A stretch of 46,088 nucleotides of DNA from Lachnospiraceae bacterium (GTDB lineage: Bacteria; Bacillota; Clostridia; Lachnospirales; Lachnospiraceae), in contig JAUNGL010000001.1 of the NCBI GenBank assembly GCA_030524665.1, positions 30,333 through 76,420 of the forward strand, in the 5' to 3' direction. The notes below the pieces were generated by a model. It was not told the origin of the DNA. It saw nothing but the letters and a program-made list of their open reading frames with translations, and did no database searches. The stretch's first letter is position 1. Each line of letters begins with the position of its first letter. The translations under genes were made by a program, and so were the position numbers. Below, piece by piece: positions 24,609 through 33,144 of this stretch.

Positions 24609-25685
24609 ATGGAGCAAAAATTTTATGAAGAAATAAAGAATATATTAACCACAGCAAGAAATAAGGTCTATCAAACCGCCAACTTTGCAATGGTAGAAGC
24701 CTACTGGAATATTGGAAAATCAATCATAGAAGAACAAGGTGGTAATGAAAATGCAGAGTATGGGACGGGTTTATTACAAGAATTGTCAAGACAAATGACA
24801 CAGGATTTTGGCAAAGGATTTACCGTTGCAAATTTGAAAAATATGCGGCAGTTTTATTTGACTTTTCCAAATGGCTACGCACTGCGTAGCGAATTGAGTT
24901 GGACACATTATCGGCTTTTGATGCGAGTGGAGAATGAAAATGCAAGAGAATTTTACATGCAGGAAGCTATAAAATCCCAATGGAGTACCAGACAACTTGA
25001 GCGACAAATAAATTCTTTCTTTTATGAAAGGTTATTATCCAGTAAAAATAAAGAGCAAGTTGCAGCAGAGATTCAAACACTGGAACCTGCTAAGAAGCCA
25101 GAAGATATTATTCGTGACCCTTATGTTTTGGAATTTCTTGGTTTAAGTCCAAATGATGATTTTTATGAGAGTGATTTGGAACAGGCATTAATCACTCATT
25201 TACAAAAATTTCTTTTAGAATTAGGTAGAGGTTTTTCTTTTGTTGCCAGACAGAAGCGAATTACTTTTGAAGGGCGTCATTTCAGAATTGACCTTGTGTT
25301 TTATAATTATATTTTGAAATGTTTTGTCTTAATAGATTTAAAAGTTGGGGATTTAATGCATCAGGATCTAGGACAGATGCAGATGTATGTTCATTACTAT
25401 GAACGAGAGCTTATGAATGAAGGAGATAATCCACCTATTGGCATTGTATTATGTGCAGATAAAAGTGAATCGGTGGTTAAATATACGTTGCCTGAAAATG
25501 AAAAGCAGATTTTTGCTTCGAAATATAAATTATACTTGCCGAGTGAGGAGGAACTATTGCGGGAATTAAATCAGGAATATCAAGCGTTGGAAGCTGGTAG
25601 GACAGGGGAAGCGATTATTGGTAGTATGAAAGAAGAAAGAATTTTGGGGAAAAGAGGTTGCATGAGCGGTAATAGTACTGTATAA
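24609..25685 (+). CDS. DUF1016/YhcG-type PD-(D/E)XK nuclease-family protein
   Basis: 358 residues. The N-terminal DUF1016 helical domain is clear (AYWNIGKSIIEEQ, GFTVANLKNMRQFY, LSWTHYRLLMRV, ESQW-like KSQWSTRQLERQI). The C-terminal nuclease-like domain has the PD-(D/E)XK pattern (HFRIDLVFYN...CFVLIDLKVGDL, then GQMQMYVHYY). Family members are found with restriction and defence loci or alone, and their biological role is unproven. ACGGAGG precedes the ATG. Codon use is strongly AT-rich and unlike the B12 genes on both sides, indicating recent transfer. The last ~25 residues (TGEAIIGSMKEERILG...) look non-conserved. Confidence 0.9.
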   Translation: MEQKFYEEIKNILTTARNKVYQTANFAMVEAYWNIGKSIIEEQGGNENAEYGTGLLQELSRQMTQDFGKGFTVANLKNMRQFYLTFPNGYALRSELSWTHYRLLMRVENENAREFYMQEAIKSQWSTRQLERQINSFFYERLLSSKNKEQVAAEIQTLEPAKKPEDIIRDPYVLEFLGLSPNDDFYESDLEQALITHLQKFLLELGRGFSFVARQKRITFEGRHFRIDLVFYNYILKCFVLIDLKVGDLMHQDLGQMQMYVHYYERELMNEGDNPPIGIVLCADKSESVVKYTLPENEKQIFASKYKLYLPSEEELLRELNQEYQALEAGRTGEAIIGSMKEERILGKRGCMSGNSTV

Positions 25686-25722
25686 ATATTTCCCATGTTT
25701 TCGTGATTTTGTGGGGATATTT

Positions 25723-25776
25723 GTCGCTATCTTATTGGGTGAAATCTCGCAAGCGCGATTTCCTTCCAGTAAGATA
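25723..25776 (+). repeat. hairpin unit A (GTCGC + 49-nt hairpin)
   Basis: GTCGC is followed by an outer 10-bp stem (TATCTTATTG, 25728-25737, with CAGTAAGATA, 25767-25776; one T-G wobble). An internal loop GGT/CTTC follows, then an inner 6-bp stem GAAATC/GATTTC and an apical TCGCAAGCGC. It has the same length and layout as unit B, with paired base differences. Confidence 0.75.
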
Positions 25777-25777
25777 T

Positions 25778-25806
25778 ACTATGAGAAGAAAACCGCTTCT
25801 CATAGT
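25778..25806 (+). repeat. 11-bp palindrome between the two hairpin units
   Basis: ACTATGAGAAG (25778-25788) pairs perfectly with CTTCTCATAGT (25796-25806), 7-nt loop. It is followed by CGCCAG-AAT-CTGGCG (25808-25822). With units A and B this makes an uninterrupted run of palindromes from 25723 to 25881. Confidence 0.6.
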
Positions 25807-25827
25807 GCGCCAGAATCTGGCGATTCT

Positions 25828-25881
25828 GTCGCTATCATATCGAGTGAAACTCCGCGAGCGCAGTTTCCTTCCGATATGATA
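25828..25881 (+). repeat. hairpin unit B (GTCGC + 49-nt hairpin)
   Basis: GTCGC, then the outer stem TATCATATCG (25833-25842) with CGATATGATA (25872-25881), internal loop AGT/CTTC, inner stem GAAACT/AGTTTC, apical CCGCGAGCGC. Relative to unit A, four base pairs have changed on both sides while staying paired. It ends 45 bases before the cobD start. Confidence 0.75.
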
Positions 25882-25926
25882 TATTATGGAATTCATTGTG
25901 AAAAAAGAAACAGAAAGGAATCTGTC

Positions 25927-27030
25927 ATGGTTCACAGACACGGCGGGGATATTTATTCATATCCCCAGATTCAGGATTTTTCAGCAAATATTAATTTCCG
26001 GGGAATGCCAGAGCAGGTACGGGAGGCCGCGAGGCGGGCAGTGGATGTCTCCATGCATTATCCGGACCCGGATTACCGTACGCTCAGGAGGGCTTTGGCC
26101 GGGAGGGAACAGGTAGAGGACAGCCGGATTATCTGCGGGAACGGTGCTGCGGAGTTGATGTTCGCACTGGCGGCGGCACGCAGGCCGAGGCAGGCATTGC
26201 TGGCAGTTCCGTCTTTTTTTGAATATGAGCAGGCGCTTACTGCGTTTGGCTGCGGGATTTCCTATTTTTATTTGCGGGAGCAGCAGGGATTTGCACTGGA
26301 GGAAGCCTTTCTGGAAGCGGTTGGTGATGATACAGAGCTGATTGTACTGGGAAATCCGAACAATCCGACGGGGCAACTGGTGCAGTCGGAGCTTTTGCGG
26401 AGGTTGCTGGAGCTCTGCAGGGAAAGAGGGATTTTCCTTGTGCTGGATGAGAGCTTTTTCGATTTCCTGTGTGAAGCGGACAGGGAAAAAACACTCGAGG
26501 GAGGACGGCAGATTCAGGAGCATCCGAACCTGTTTGTGCTGAAATCCTTTACGAAAATCTATGCGATGCCGGGGCTGCGGTTCGGATATGGGATTTGCAG
26601 CGATTTGGAACTTCTTCAGACGATGCGTACGATCATGCAGCCGTGGAATGTTTCGATTCCGGCGCAGATGGCGGCGGAGGCGGCATGTATGGAGACGGGA
26701 TTTGCCTGTGAGACAGCGGAGCAGACGGCGCGGAACCGGAAAGAAATGAAAACATGGCTGGAACAGGCAGGGTATCAGGTATTTGATTCAAATACAAATT
26801 TCCTGATGTTCCGTGATCCTTCTGAGGCGGAAGGATCCGTTACGGGAGATAACGGAAGGGCTTGTGTCAGCCTGAAGGATTACTGCTTAAAGTATGGGTT
26901 CCTGATCCGGGACTGCAGCAATTTTCCGGGACTTTCCAAAGGGTATTACCGTATCTGTGTCCGCAGCAGGGAAGAGAATGAGAAGCTGTTCCGGGTGCTC
27001 GAGGAAGCGGCAAGGCTTCGTAAGTATTGA
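25927..27030 (+). CDS. cobD: L-threonine-O-3-phosphate decarboxylase CobD
   Basis: 367 residues, PLP-dependent fold type I. It decarboxylates threonine phosphate to (R)-1-amino-2-propanol phosphate, used by CbiB. Seen: HGGDIYSYPQIQDFSANIN at the N terminus, GNGAAELMFALA, NPNNPTGQL, and the Schiff-base Lys210 in SFTKIYAMPGLRFGYG, the combination typical of CobD rather than histidinol-phosphate aminotransferase. The start is MVHRHGGD with AAAGGAA upstream. The frame is open for 72 codons further upstream but that stretch simply translates the hairpin units, giving two similar nonsense peptides, and is rejected. Confidence 0.95.
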   Translation: MVHRHGGDIYSYPQIQDFSANINFRGMPEQVREAARRAVDVSMHYPDPDYRTLRRALAGREQVEDSRIICGNGAAELMFALAAARRPRQALLAVPSFFEYEQALTAFGCGISYFYLREQQGFALEEAFLEAVGDDTELIVLGNPNNPTGQLVQSELLRRLLELCRERGIFLVLDESFFDFLCEADREKTLEGGRQIQEHPNLFVLKSFTKIYAMPGLRFGYGICSDLELLQTMRTIMQPWNVSIPAQMAAEAACMETGFACETAEQTARNRKEMKTWLEQAGYQVFDSNTNFLMFRDPSEAEGSVTGDNGRACVSLKDYCLKYGFLIRDCSNFPGLSKGYYRICVRSREENEKLFRVLEEAARLRKY

Positions 27031-27201
27031 ACGGGCATGCCTGAAAATGTGTGTGCCGGGAAGATAAAAATGTTTGCTGGAGGAGAGTTTGTTTGAATTC
27101 TGTATTTTCATGATGAAAGAGGATACATGAAGATACAGTTGAAAGATGTAAAATCCAGATTGAAACAAATGGATAGAAGACAGAAGAAGGGGATGGAACA
27201 G

Positions 27202-28710
27202 ATGGCAAAGGCAATCATGATTCAGGGTACGATGTCGAATGTTGGCAAGAGTGTGGTCGCAGCCGGGCTGTGCCGTATTTTCAAACAGGATGGCTACCGG
27301 GTGGCTCCGTTTAAGTCCCAGAATATGGCGCTGAATTCGTTTATTACAAAGGAAGGCCTTGAGATGGGACGGGCGCAGGTCATGCAGGCGGAGGCGGCGA
27401 GCGTGGAGCCAGTTGTCGCGATGAATCCGATTCTGCTGAAGCCGACGAATGATATTGGTTCGCAGGTCATCGTGAACGGGGAAGTCATCGGCACGATGAA
27501 TGCACGCGACTATTTTAAGATGAAAAAAAGCCTGATTCCCGATGTGATGAAGGCTTATCATACATTGGAGGAACATTATGATATCATTGTGATTGAGGGG
27601 GCAGGAAGCCCGGCGGAGATCAACCTGAAAAAGGATGATATCGTAAATATGGGAATGGCGAAGCTTGCAGGGGCTCCGGTGCTGCTGGTCGGGGATATTG
27701 ACCGCGGCGGGGTATTCGCGCAGCTTGTCGGCACCGTACAGCTTCTGGAACCGGAGGAACAGCGGATGGTGAAGGGGCTGGTGATCAATAAATTCCGCGG
27801 GGATAAGACGATCCTGGACCCGGGAGTGGTGATGCTGGAACAGATGACCGGGATTCCTGTGGTCGGAGTGACGCCGTATCTGCATGTCAGCCTTGAGGAT
27901 GAGGACAGCCTGAGTGAGCGTCTGGAAGGGAATACGAAGGTGGATCTGATTGATCTGGCGGTCATCCGGCTTCCTAGAATCTCCAACTTTACAGATTTCA
28001 ATGTATTTGAGAGTGTCGAGGGAGTTTCGGTGCGTTATGTTTCCAACGTACAGCAGCTCGGCAACCCGGATATGATTCTTCTGCCGGGTACCAAGAATAC
28101 GATGCGCGACCTGCTCTGGATGCGCCAGTGCGGTCTGGAAGCGGCGATCCTGAAAGCACAGCGGCAGGGGACGGTAATCTTTGGAATCTGTGGCGGCTAT
28201 CAGATGTTGGGAAAGAGTATTACGGATGCAGAGGGCGTCGAGGAGGGCGGAACCATCCGGGGAATGGGACTGCTTGATATGGATACGGTGTTCGAGAGGG
28301 AAAAGGCACGGACCCGTGTGGAAGGGACATTTCTCGCACCGGGAGGCATCCTGCAGGAGCTGTCGGGGCTTCCACTCTATGGATATGAAATCCATATGGG
28401 GCGCTCCACGGTCGGTGAGGCTGTGCAGCCGCTGACGGAAATTGAGGATGGAATCACAGGGGAAAAGAAGCGGGAAGGCGCATGGCAGGGAAATGTGTAT
28501 GGAACGTATGTGCACGGCGTCTTTGACCGGGAGGAGATCGCATCCGGGATCGTGCGTGCCCTTGCGAAGGCAAAGGGAATCACGGAGGAGATGGGGACGG
28601 CGGTTGATTTTGCGAAGTTCAAGGAAACGCAGTATGACCTGCTGGCAGACGGGCTGCGGCAGCATCTCGATATGAAGAAGATTTATGAGATACTGGAAGC
28701 GGGAATATGA
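27202..28710 (+). CDS. cobQ: adenosylcobyric acid synthase (glutamine-hydrolysing)
   Basis: 502 residues (CbiP/CobQ). It amidates four side chains (b, d, e, g) of adenosylcobyrinate a,c-diamide. The N-terminal synthetase domain has [13 protein letters not shown] as its P-loop variant, then [12 protein letters not shown] and [11 protein letters not shown]. The C-terminal glutaminase domain has nucleophile Cys330 in [10 protein letters not shown] and His438 in YVHGVFD. Start: [10 protein letters not shown] matches family N termini and has AGGGG nine bases upstream; an ATG 25 codons earlier (27127) also has AGAGGA and cannot be excluded. It lies between cobD and a methyltransferase gene. Confidence 0.95.
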   Translation: MAKAIMIQGTMSNVGKSVVAAGLCRIFKQDGYRVAPFKSQNMALNSFITKEGLEMGRAQVMQAEAASVEPVVAMNPILLKPTNDIGSQVIVNGEVIGTMNARDYFKMKKSLIPDVMKAYHTLEEHYDIIVIEGAGSPAEINLKKDDIVNMGMAKLAGAPVLLVGDIDRGGVFAQLVGTVQLLEPEEQRMVKGLVINKFRGDKTILDPGVVMLEQMTGIPVVGVTPYLHVSLEDEDSLSERLEGNTKVDLIDLAVIRLPRISNFTDFNVFESVEGVSVRYVSNVQQLGNPDMILLPGTKNTMRDLLWMRQCGLEAAILKAQRQGTVIFGICGGYQMLGKSITDAEGVEEGGTIRGMGLLDMDTVFEREKARTRVEGTFLAPGGILQELSGLPLYGYEIHMGRSTVGEAVQPLTEIEDGITGEKKREGAWQGNVYGTYVHGVFDREEIASGIVRALAKAKGITEEMGTAVDFAKFKETQYDLLADGLRQHLDMKKIYEILEAGI

Positions 28711-28813
28711 TGCAGCAGATGCGTCAGAGCATGGAGACAATGACGGATGATTTTGCATGAAATGCGAAGGCAGCCGCAGACATATGATAATCAACAGGAG
28801 TGGAGACAGCACA

Positions 28814-29572
28814 GTGAATATAGAATGGAATGCAGATGATTATACCAGCAATTTTAATTTCGTATACGGGTACGGGGAAGCCGTCACGGAACTTCTGACT
28901 GTACCGCAGAGGGCTCTTGTCATTGATCTTGGCTGCGGAAATGGTACGCTCACGAAGAAACTGTCAGAGAAAGGCTACCGTGTCATGGGAGTCGACGCAT
29001 CAGCGGACATGATTGCATCGGCCAGAGAGCGCTATCCGGAGCTTTCGTTTGTCCGTGCGGATGCGCTTGCGTTTGAACTGGAGGAGAAGGCAGATGCCAT
29101 ATTTTCAAACGCTGTATTTCATTGGATTGATGCGGGGAAACAGCAGCAGCTTTTGCAGCACATTGCCTCTCAGTTGAAGCCGGGAGGAGAACTGGTCTTT
29201 GAGTTCGGGGGAAAAGGATGTGCTGAGACGGTACATGCAGAGCTGAAACGGGTATTTGACGGACATGGTCTGGCGTATCCGAGAGTGTTTTATTTTCCAT
29301 CCATCGGCGAGTATGCGCCCCTGATGGAGAAAGCCGGCTTCAGAATCCATTATGCGGTGCTGTTTGACCGCCCTACCGAACAGAAAAATGAGAACGGTCT
29401 GGAAGAGTGGATTCGGATGTTTGTCAAAAAGCCGTTTGAGGGAATGGAAAAAGGGCTGGCGGATGAAATCATCGCGGAGACGGTACAGCGTCTGCGGCCA
29501 CAGCTATTTATGAATGGAAAATGGTATGTAGATTATGTCAGAATACGAATGCGGGCTGTGAAAGTAAAATGA
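28814..29572 (+). CDS. class I SAM-dependent methyltransferase of unknown substrate
   Basis: 252 residues. The SAM-binding glycine loop is VIDLGCGNGTLTKKL (about residue 36), followed by the acidic motif II (VMGVDASADMIASAR) and FVRADALAFEL, then LKPGGELVFEFGG. It resembles small-molecule methyltransferases of the trans-aconitate/UbiE type and not the tetrapyrrole methylases, so no place in corrin ring synthesis can be assigned. A GTG start is chosen: it has GGAG eight bases upstream and gives the family-like NIEWNADDYTSNF N terminus; the upstream ATGs lack a good site. It lies between cobQ and cbiC. Confidence 0.88.
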   Translation: MNIEWNADDYTSNFNFVYGYGEAVTELLTVPQRALVIDLGCGNGTLTKKLSEKGYRVMGVDASADMIASARERYPELSFVRADALAFELEEKADAIFSNAVFHWIDAGKQQQLLQHIASQLKPGGELVFEFGGKGCAETVHAELKRVFDGHGLAYPRVFYFPSIGEYAPLMEKAGFRIHYAVLFDRPTEQKNENGLEEWIRMFVKKPFEGMEKGLADEIIAETVQRLRPQLFMNGKWYVDYVRIRMRAVKVK

Positions 29573-29610
29573 TGGTTCAGGAAGTTTTAAAATTCGTATG
29601 AGGAGAAAGG

Positions 29611-30282
29611 ATGAACAGTATGGAGGAATACAGAAAAATCAGTCTGGATGATATCGAGCGTCTCGGTCCGATGGAGATTGAGCGCCGCAGCTTTGAGATC
29701 ATCTCAGAGGAAGCGGGCGGCAGGATTCCGGATGATATCCGGGCAATGATTATCAAGCGGGTGATCCACACTTCGGCAGATTTCGAGTATATCGACAATC
29801 TCTGCTTTTCAGACGGGGCAGTGGAACATGCGCTGGAAGCGCTGAAGAATGGAGCGTGGATCGTCACGGATACGAATATGGCTCTTTCCGGTATCAACAA
29901 GAAGAGTCTTCAGAAGGCAGGCGGCGAGGCACATTGTTTTATCGCCGACGAGGATGTGGCGGAGGAAGCGAAGCGGCTAGGAGTCACGAGGGCTTCCGTC
30001 TGCGTGGACAAGGCGGCGAAGCTGGAACGGCCGCTGATCTATGCGGTGGGAAACGCGCCGACGGCGCTGGTCCGCCTCTATGAGCTGATTCAGGAGGGAA
30101 AGATCAGGCCGGAGCTGATCATCGGTGTTCCGGTCGGCTTTGTCAATGTCGTACAGTCCAAGGAGCTGATTATGCAGACGGATATTCCGTATATTGTGGC
30201 GCGCGGCCGCAAAGGCGGAAGCAATGTGGCGGCATGTATCTGCAATGCGCTGCTGTATCTTCTGGACGGCAGCAGGCGGTGA
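29611..30282 (+). CDS. cbiC: cobalt-precorrin-8 methylmutase
   Basis: 223 residues (CbiC/CobH). It moves the C11 methyl group to C12 to form cobyrinate. The catalytic histidine is His53 in RVIHTSADFEY. Other family blocks: GAWIVTDTNMALSGINKK, YAVGNAPTALVRL, GVPVGFVNVVQSKE and the C-terminal RGRKGGSNVAACICNALL. GGAGAAAGG lies directly before the ATG; MEEYRK three codons later is an alternative. The 195 bases after it carry a 15-codon frame (30287-30334) and a Cys-rich open stretch, neither convincing as a gene. Confidence 0.95.
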   Translation: MNSMEEYRKISLDDIERLGPMEIERRSFEIISEEAGGRIPDDIRAMIIKRVIHTSADFEYIDNLCFSDGAVEHALEALKNGAWIVTDTNMALSGINKKSLQKAGGEAHCFIADEDVAEEAKRLGVTRASVCVDKAAKLERPLIYAVGNAPTALVRLYELIQEGKIRPELIIGVPVGFVNVVQSKELIMQTDIPYIVARGRKGGSNVAACICNALLYLLDGSRR

Positions 30283-30477
30283 GGAAATGAAGATCAGATC
30301 TGCGATGGCGCAGTGGATACGGAATTTAATCTGAAAAAGGCGGAACCTTCGGCTAATTGCAGTATGTGCAGAAGTATGACATCATGCAAAGTATGCTGCA
30401 CGCAGCGAATATGCCGGAGCGTATGGAAATAGTGAGTAGAAGAGTTAGTGTTCACGGAGAAGAAGGGAGGAAGGCGT

Positions 30478-32406
30478 ATGCAGGTTTGCCTGATCAGGCA
30501 TGGTAAGACAGCAGGAAATCTGGAGCATCGCTACGTCGGTTCCACGGATGAGGATTTGACAGCCGGTGCGGCGGAGGAATTAAAAGAAAACAGAGACCGA
30601 TATCCCGCGCCGGACTGCGTATTTTCCAGCCCTTTGAAACGCTGTGTCCGGACAGCAGAGCTGCTGTTTCCCGGAATGCAGGCAGAGATTCTGCCGGGGC
30701 TTCGGGAATGTGATTTCGGAGAGTTTGAATATAAAAACTATCAGGAGCTTCAGGGGAATGCGGATTATCAGGCGTGGATTGACAGCAATGGAACGCTTCC
30801 GTTTCCGGGCGGTGAGAGCCGGGAGGAATTTATCCGAAGATGTACGGCGGCATTTGAGGAAGGCTGCCGGAGGGCGGAACAGATGGGCTGCAGGTTTCCT
30901 GCTTTTGTGGTACATGGCGGGACGATCATGGCAGTGCTTGACCGTTTTTCCGAACCTCACAGAGATTATTTTGACTGGCAGGTAAAAAACGGTGAAGGCT
31001 ATGTGGGAGAATTATTGCGGGAGGGCTTCAGGCTTACCGCATTGGAGAAGCTTCCGGGACCCGCCAAAACCGGAATTGAAGATCAGTTTGTGATGAAAAA
31101 GAACAAGAAGCTGCGCTGCGGCTATACCACAGGGAGCTGTGCAGCTGCGGCAGCCAAGGCAGCGGCCACTATGCTGCTGACCGGGCGGCGCTGCAGGAGA
31201 GTGGAGCTGATGACGCCTAAGGGGATTTTGCTTCATCTTCCGCTGGAGGAACAGAAGATCACGGCAGCACAGGCGGTCTGTGCAGTGCGGAAGTACGCCG
31301 GAGATGACCCGGATGCAACGGATGGAATCCTGGTGTATGCGTCGGCAGAGAGACTGGAGCATGAATCTGACGGAAAATGGTATGAAAGCTGCGGTGTGCG
31401 GGCGGAAGAGGGAAAGACAGAGAGAAAGCCGCAGCCGGGACAGGCAGAATGGTCATCAGAAACTGGTGGAGCCGGATCTGAAAAGAAGGCAATTGTATCC
31501 GGGGTGAACGTCATCATAGATGGCGGAATTGGCGTTGGACGTGTGACGAAGCCCGGACTGGAACAGCCAGTCGGGGCTGCTGCGATCAACCGTGTGCCGC
31601 GGGAGATGATTGCGAGAGAGGTCCGGGCTGTCTGCGAAGAATACGAGTATGAGGGCAGGATCAAGATTACAATCTCTGTACCTGAAGGCGTGGAAATCGC
31701 GAAAAAGACCTTCAATCCACATATCGGGATCATGGGAGGGATCTCTATTCTGGGAACCAGCGGGATCGTCGTCCCGATGAGCGAGGAAGCTCTGATTGCG
31801 AGTATCCGTGTGGAGATGAAGCAGAAATTCTCGAACGGAGAGCAGTATCTGCTGATTACCCCGGGGAATTACGGGGCTGACTTTATCCGGAGGAAGGAGC
31901 TTTCTCAGGCGCTGGATGCAGAGCATTCGATGAAATGCAGCAATTACGTCGGGGAGACGCTCGATATGGCCGTGGAGCTTGGGGTAAAAGGAATCCTGTT
32001 TGTCGCGCACATTGGAAAGTTTATCAAGGTGTCCGGCGGTATCATGAACACGCATTCGGCACATGCGGACTGCCGTGCGGAGTTGATGGCGGCCCAGGGG
32101 ATGCGCGCCGGAGCTTCGGAGGAGACGGTGCGGGAATTGCTGGCTTCCAACACAACGGAGGAGGCGGTCGGGATTCTCAGTCAGGCAGGGCTGCTGGAGC
32201 AGACCATACGGGAGGTCACAGGGCGGATTCGCTTTCATTTACAGAAACGGTGCCAGGGGGCGCTGCAGACGGAGGTGATTCTGTTTTCCAATCAGTACGG
32301 CTATCTGGGGGAGACCGATGGAGCTGAGGAGATGATGGAGAAAATTATTTTTCAGCAGGCGGAAACATCAGGCAAAGGGATGGAGAATGAATGCGATGAA
32401 AAGTAA
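30478..32406 (+). CDS. cobC-cbiD: fused alpha-ribazole phosphatase-like and cobalt-precorrin-5B C1-methyltransferase
   Basis: 642 residues in one frame. Residues 1 to about 200 are a histidine phosphatase of the CobC type: LIRHGKTAGNLEHRYVG, FSSPLKRCVRTAEL, LRECDFGEFEYKN, VVHGGTIMAVL. CobC dephosphorylates alpha-ribazole phosphate. Residues 206 to about 640 are CbiD, which methylates C1 of cobalt-precorrin-5B: LRCGYTTGSCAAAAAKAA, TKPGLEQPVGAAAINRVPR, PHIGIMGGISILGTSG, HIGKFIKVSGG. A polar insert (about 305-342) interrupts CbiD. The CbiD Met at 31093 has no ribosome-binding site and the frame is continuous, so the fusion looks genuine. Start: GGGAGGAAGG precedes MQVCLIRHG; an ATG ten codons earlier is weaker. 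Confidence 0.93.
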   Translation: MQVCLIRHGKTAGNLEHRYVGSTDEDLTAGAAEELKENRDRYPAPDCVFSSPLKRCVRTAELLFPGMQAEILPGLRECDFGEFEYKNYQELQGNADYQAWIDSNGTLPFPGGESREEFIRRCTAAFEEGCRRAEQMGCRFPAFVVHGGTIMAVLDRFSEPHRDYFDWQVKNGEGYVGELLREGFRLTALEKLPGPAKTGIEDQFVMKKNKKLRCGYTTGSCAAAAAKAAATMLLTGRRCRRVELMTPKGILLHLPLEEQKITAAQAVCAVRKYAGDDPDATDGILVYASAERLEHESDGKWYESCGVRAEEGKTERKPQPGQAEWSSETGGAGSEKKAIVSGVNVIIDGGIGVGRVTKPGLEQPVGAAAINRVPREMIAREVRAVCEEYEYEGRIKITISVPEGVEIAKKTFNPHIGIMGGISILGTSGIVVPMSEEALIASIRVEMKQKFSNGEQYLLITPGNYGADFIRRKELSQALDAEHSMKCSNYVGETLDMAVELGVKGILFVAHIGKFIKVSGGIMNTHSAHADCRAELMAAQGMRAGASEETVRELLASNTTEEAVGILSQAGLLEQTIREVTGRIRFHLQKRCQGALQTEVILFSNQYGYLGETDGAEEMMEKIIFQQAETSGKGMENECDEK

Positions 32407-32572
32407 ATGCGAATCCTGCGTCTACTACGAATATGAGGAAGACTACGAGTGTTATGTGTGTCAGATGGATCTGGATGAGGATGAAATGTACCGTTTCCTG
32501 ACCAATACATATCAGGATTGCCCGTATTATAAATATGGCGACGAATACTTGGTTGTGAGACATCAGATGTAG
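32387..32572 (+). CDS. small cysteine-rich acidic protein
   Basis: 61 residues, beginning inside the end of cobC-cbiD (20-base overlap) with AAGGG upstream. Two CxxC motifs (CESC and CYVC) and a later CPYY suggest a small metal-binding, zinc-ribbon-like fold. The protein is rich in Tyr, Asp and Glu. Similar small proteins occur widely in Clostridia as conserved hypotheticals, as far as I recall; the function is unknown. The tight overlap implies translation coupled to CbiD. Confidence 0.75.
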   Translation: MNAMKSKCESCVYYEYEEDYECYVCQMDLDEDEMYRFLTNTYQDCPYYKYGDEYLVVRHQM

Positions 32573-32605
32573 GGACGGAGGTGTAAAGAATGGGATATTT
32601 TAAGC

Positions 32606-33109
32606 ATGCATCGTTTTTTGTTCCGGGATATTTTTGATCATGCAGGAGAGTACAGAAGGTATAACATTGCCAAAAAAGAACCCGTTCTTGGCGGGCGCAG
32701 TGTTGTTTACGCAGATTTCCGAAGTATTCGTGATACGCTGGCGTACGATTTCCGTGAGGAAAAGGATTATGAATACTACGATATGAGCCATGAAAAGATG
32801 GTGCGCCACATATCGAAGTTTGTCTCTGATATCTGGCAGGTCCACCCTTTTATGGAAGGAAACACAAGGACAACTGTCTTGTTTACGGAACGCTATCTTC
32901 GGAGTTTGGGCTTTGACGTAGACAATGAGATGTTTGCCAGACATGCACGCTATTTCCGCAATGCGCTGGTGAGAGCAAATTATGCGGATTTTCAAAGAGG
33001 AATTTATGCGGATCACAGTTATCTGGAACAGTTTTTTGATAATCTGATCTATCATGCGGATCACAGGCTGCAAAGCAGGGATCTGATTCTTCAGAAGCTG
33101 GTGGAATAG
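32606..33109 (+). pseudogene. Fic-domain protein, N terminus missing
   Basis: 167 residues. The Fic active-site motif HPFMEGNTRTT is intact (about residue 80), as is the tail RYFRNALVRANYADFQRGIYADHSYLEQFFDNLI. Fic enzymes transfer AMP or related groups to target proteins. The frame starts at HRFLFRDIFDHAGEYRRYNI, which in relatives follows 40-60 further residues; an in-frame stop lies only 11 codons upstream and the Met has no ribosome-binding site. A strong site (GGAGG, eight bases before ATG 32590) instead opens another frame that stops after 15 codons (MGYFKHASFF...). The gene is probably truncated or frameshifted at its 5' end. No antitoxin gene is visible nearby. Confidence 0.7.
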
Positions 33110-33144
33110 ATTCGATTACAAAGTAAATGGCAAGGAGTATGTTT

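Larger units (their letters stand above)
24494..25685 (+). other. AT-rich acquired segment inside the cobalamin cluster
   Basis: From about 24494 to 25690 the base composition and codon use change abruptly to A/T-rich codons (AAA, TTA, ATA, ATT) against the G/C-ending codons of cbiB and cobD. It contains one nuclease-like gene and one fragment. No transposase, integrase or clear target-site duplication was found. Confidence 0.65.

Noticed and set aside
25711..25926. N-terminal extension of cobD by 72 codons
   Set aside because: The stretch translates the two hairpin units into similar peptides (GEISQARFPSSKIYY and SETPRAQFPSDMIYY); CobD relatives begin at the HGGDIY segment, which has its own ribosome-binding site.
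26887..28812. 641-residue open frame on the minus strand
   Set aside because: It lies entirely antisense to cobD and cobQ, its translation is His/Arg/Leu/Cys-rich without recognisable domains, and the plus-strand frames have clear catalytic motifs and ribosome-binding sites.
30283..30432. Cys-rich open stretch directly after the cbiC TGA stop, suggesting read-through or selenocysteine
   Set aside because: It has no start with a ribosome-binding site, CbiC is complete at the TGA, and I could not identify a selenocysteine insertion hairpin.
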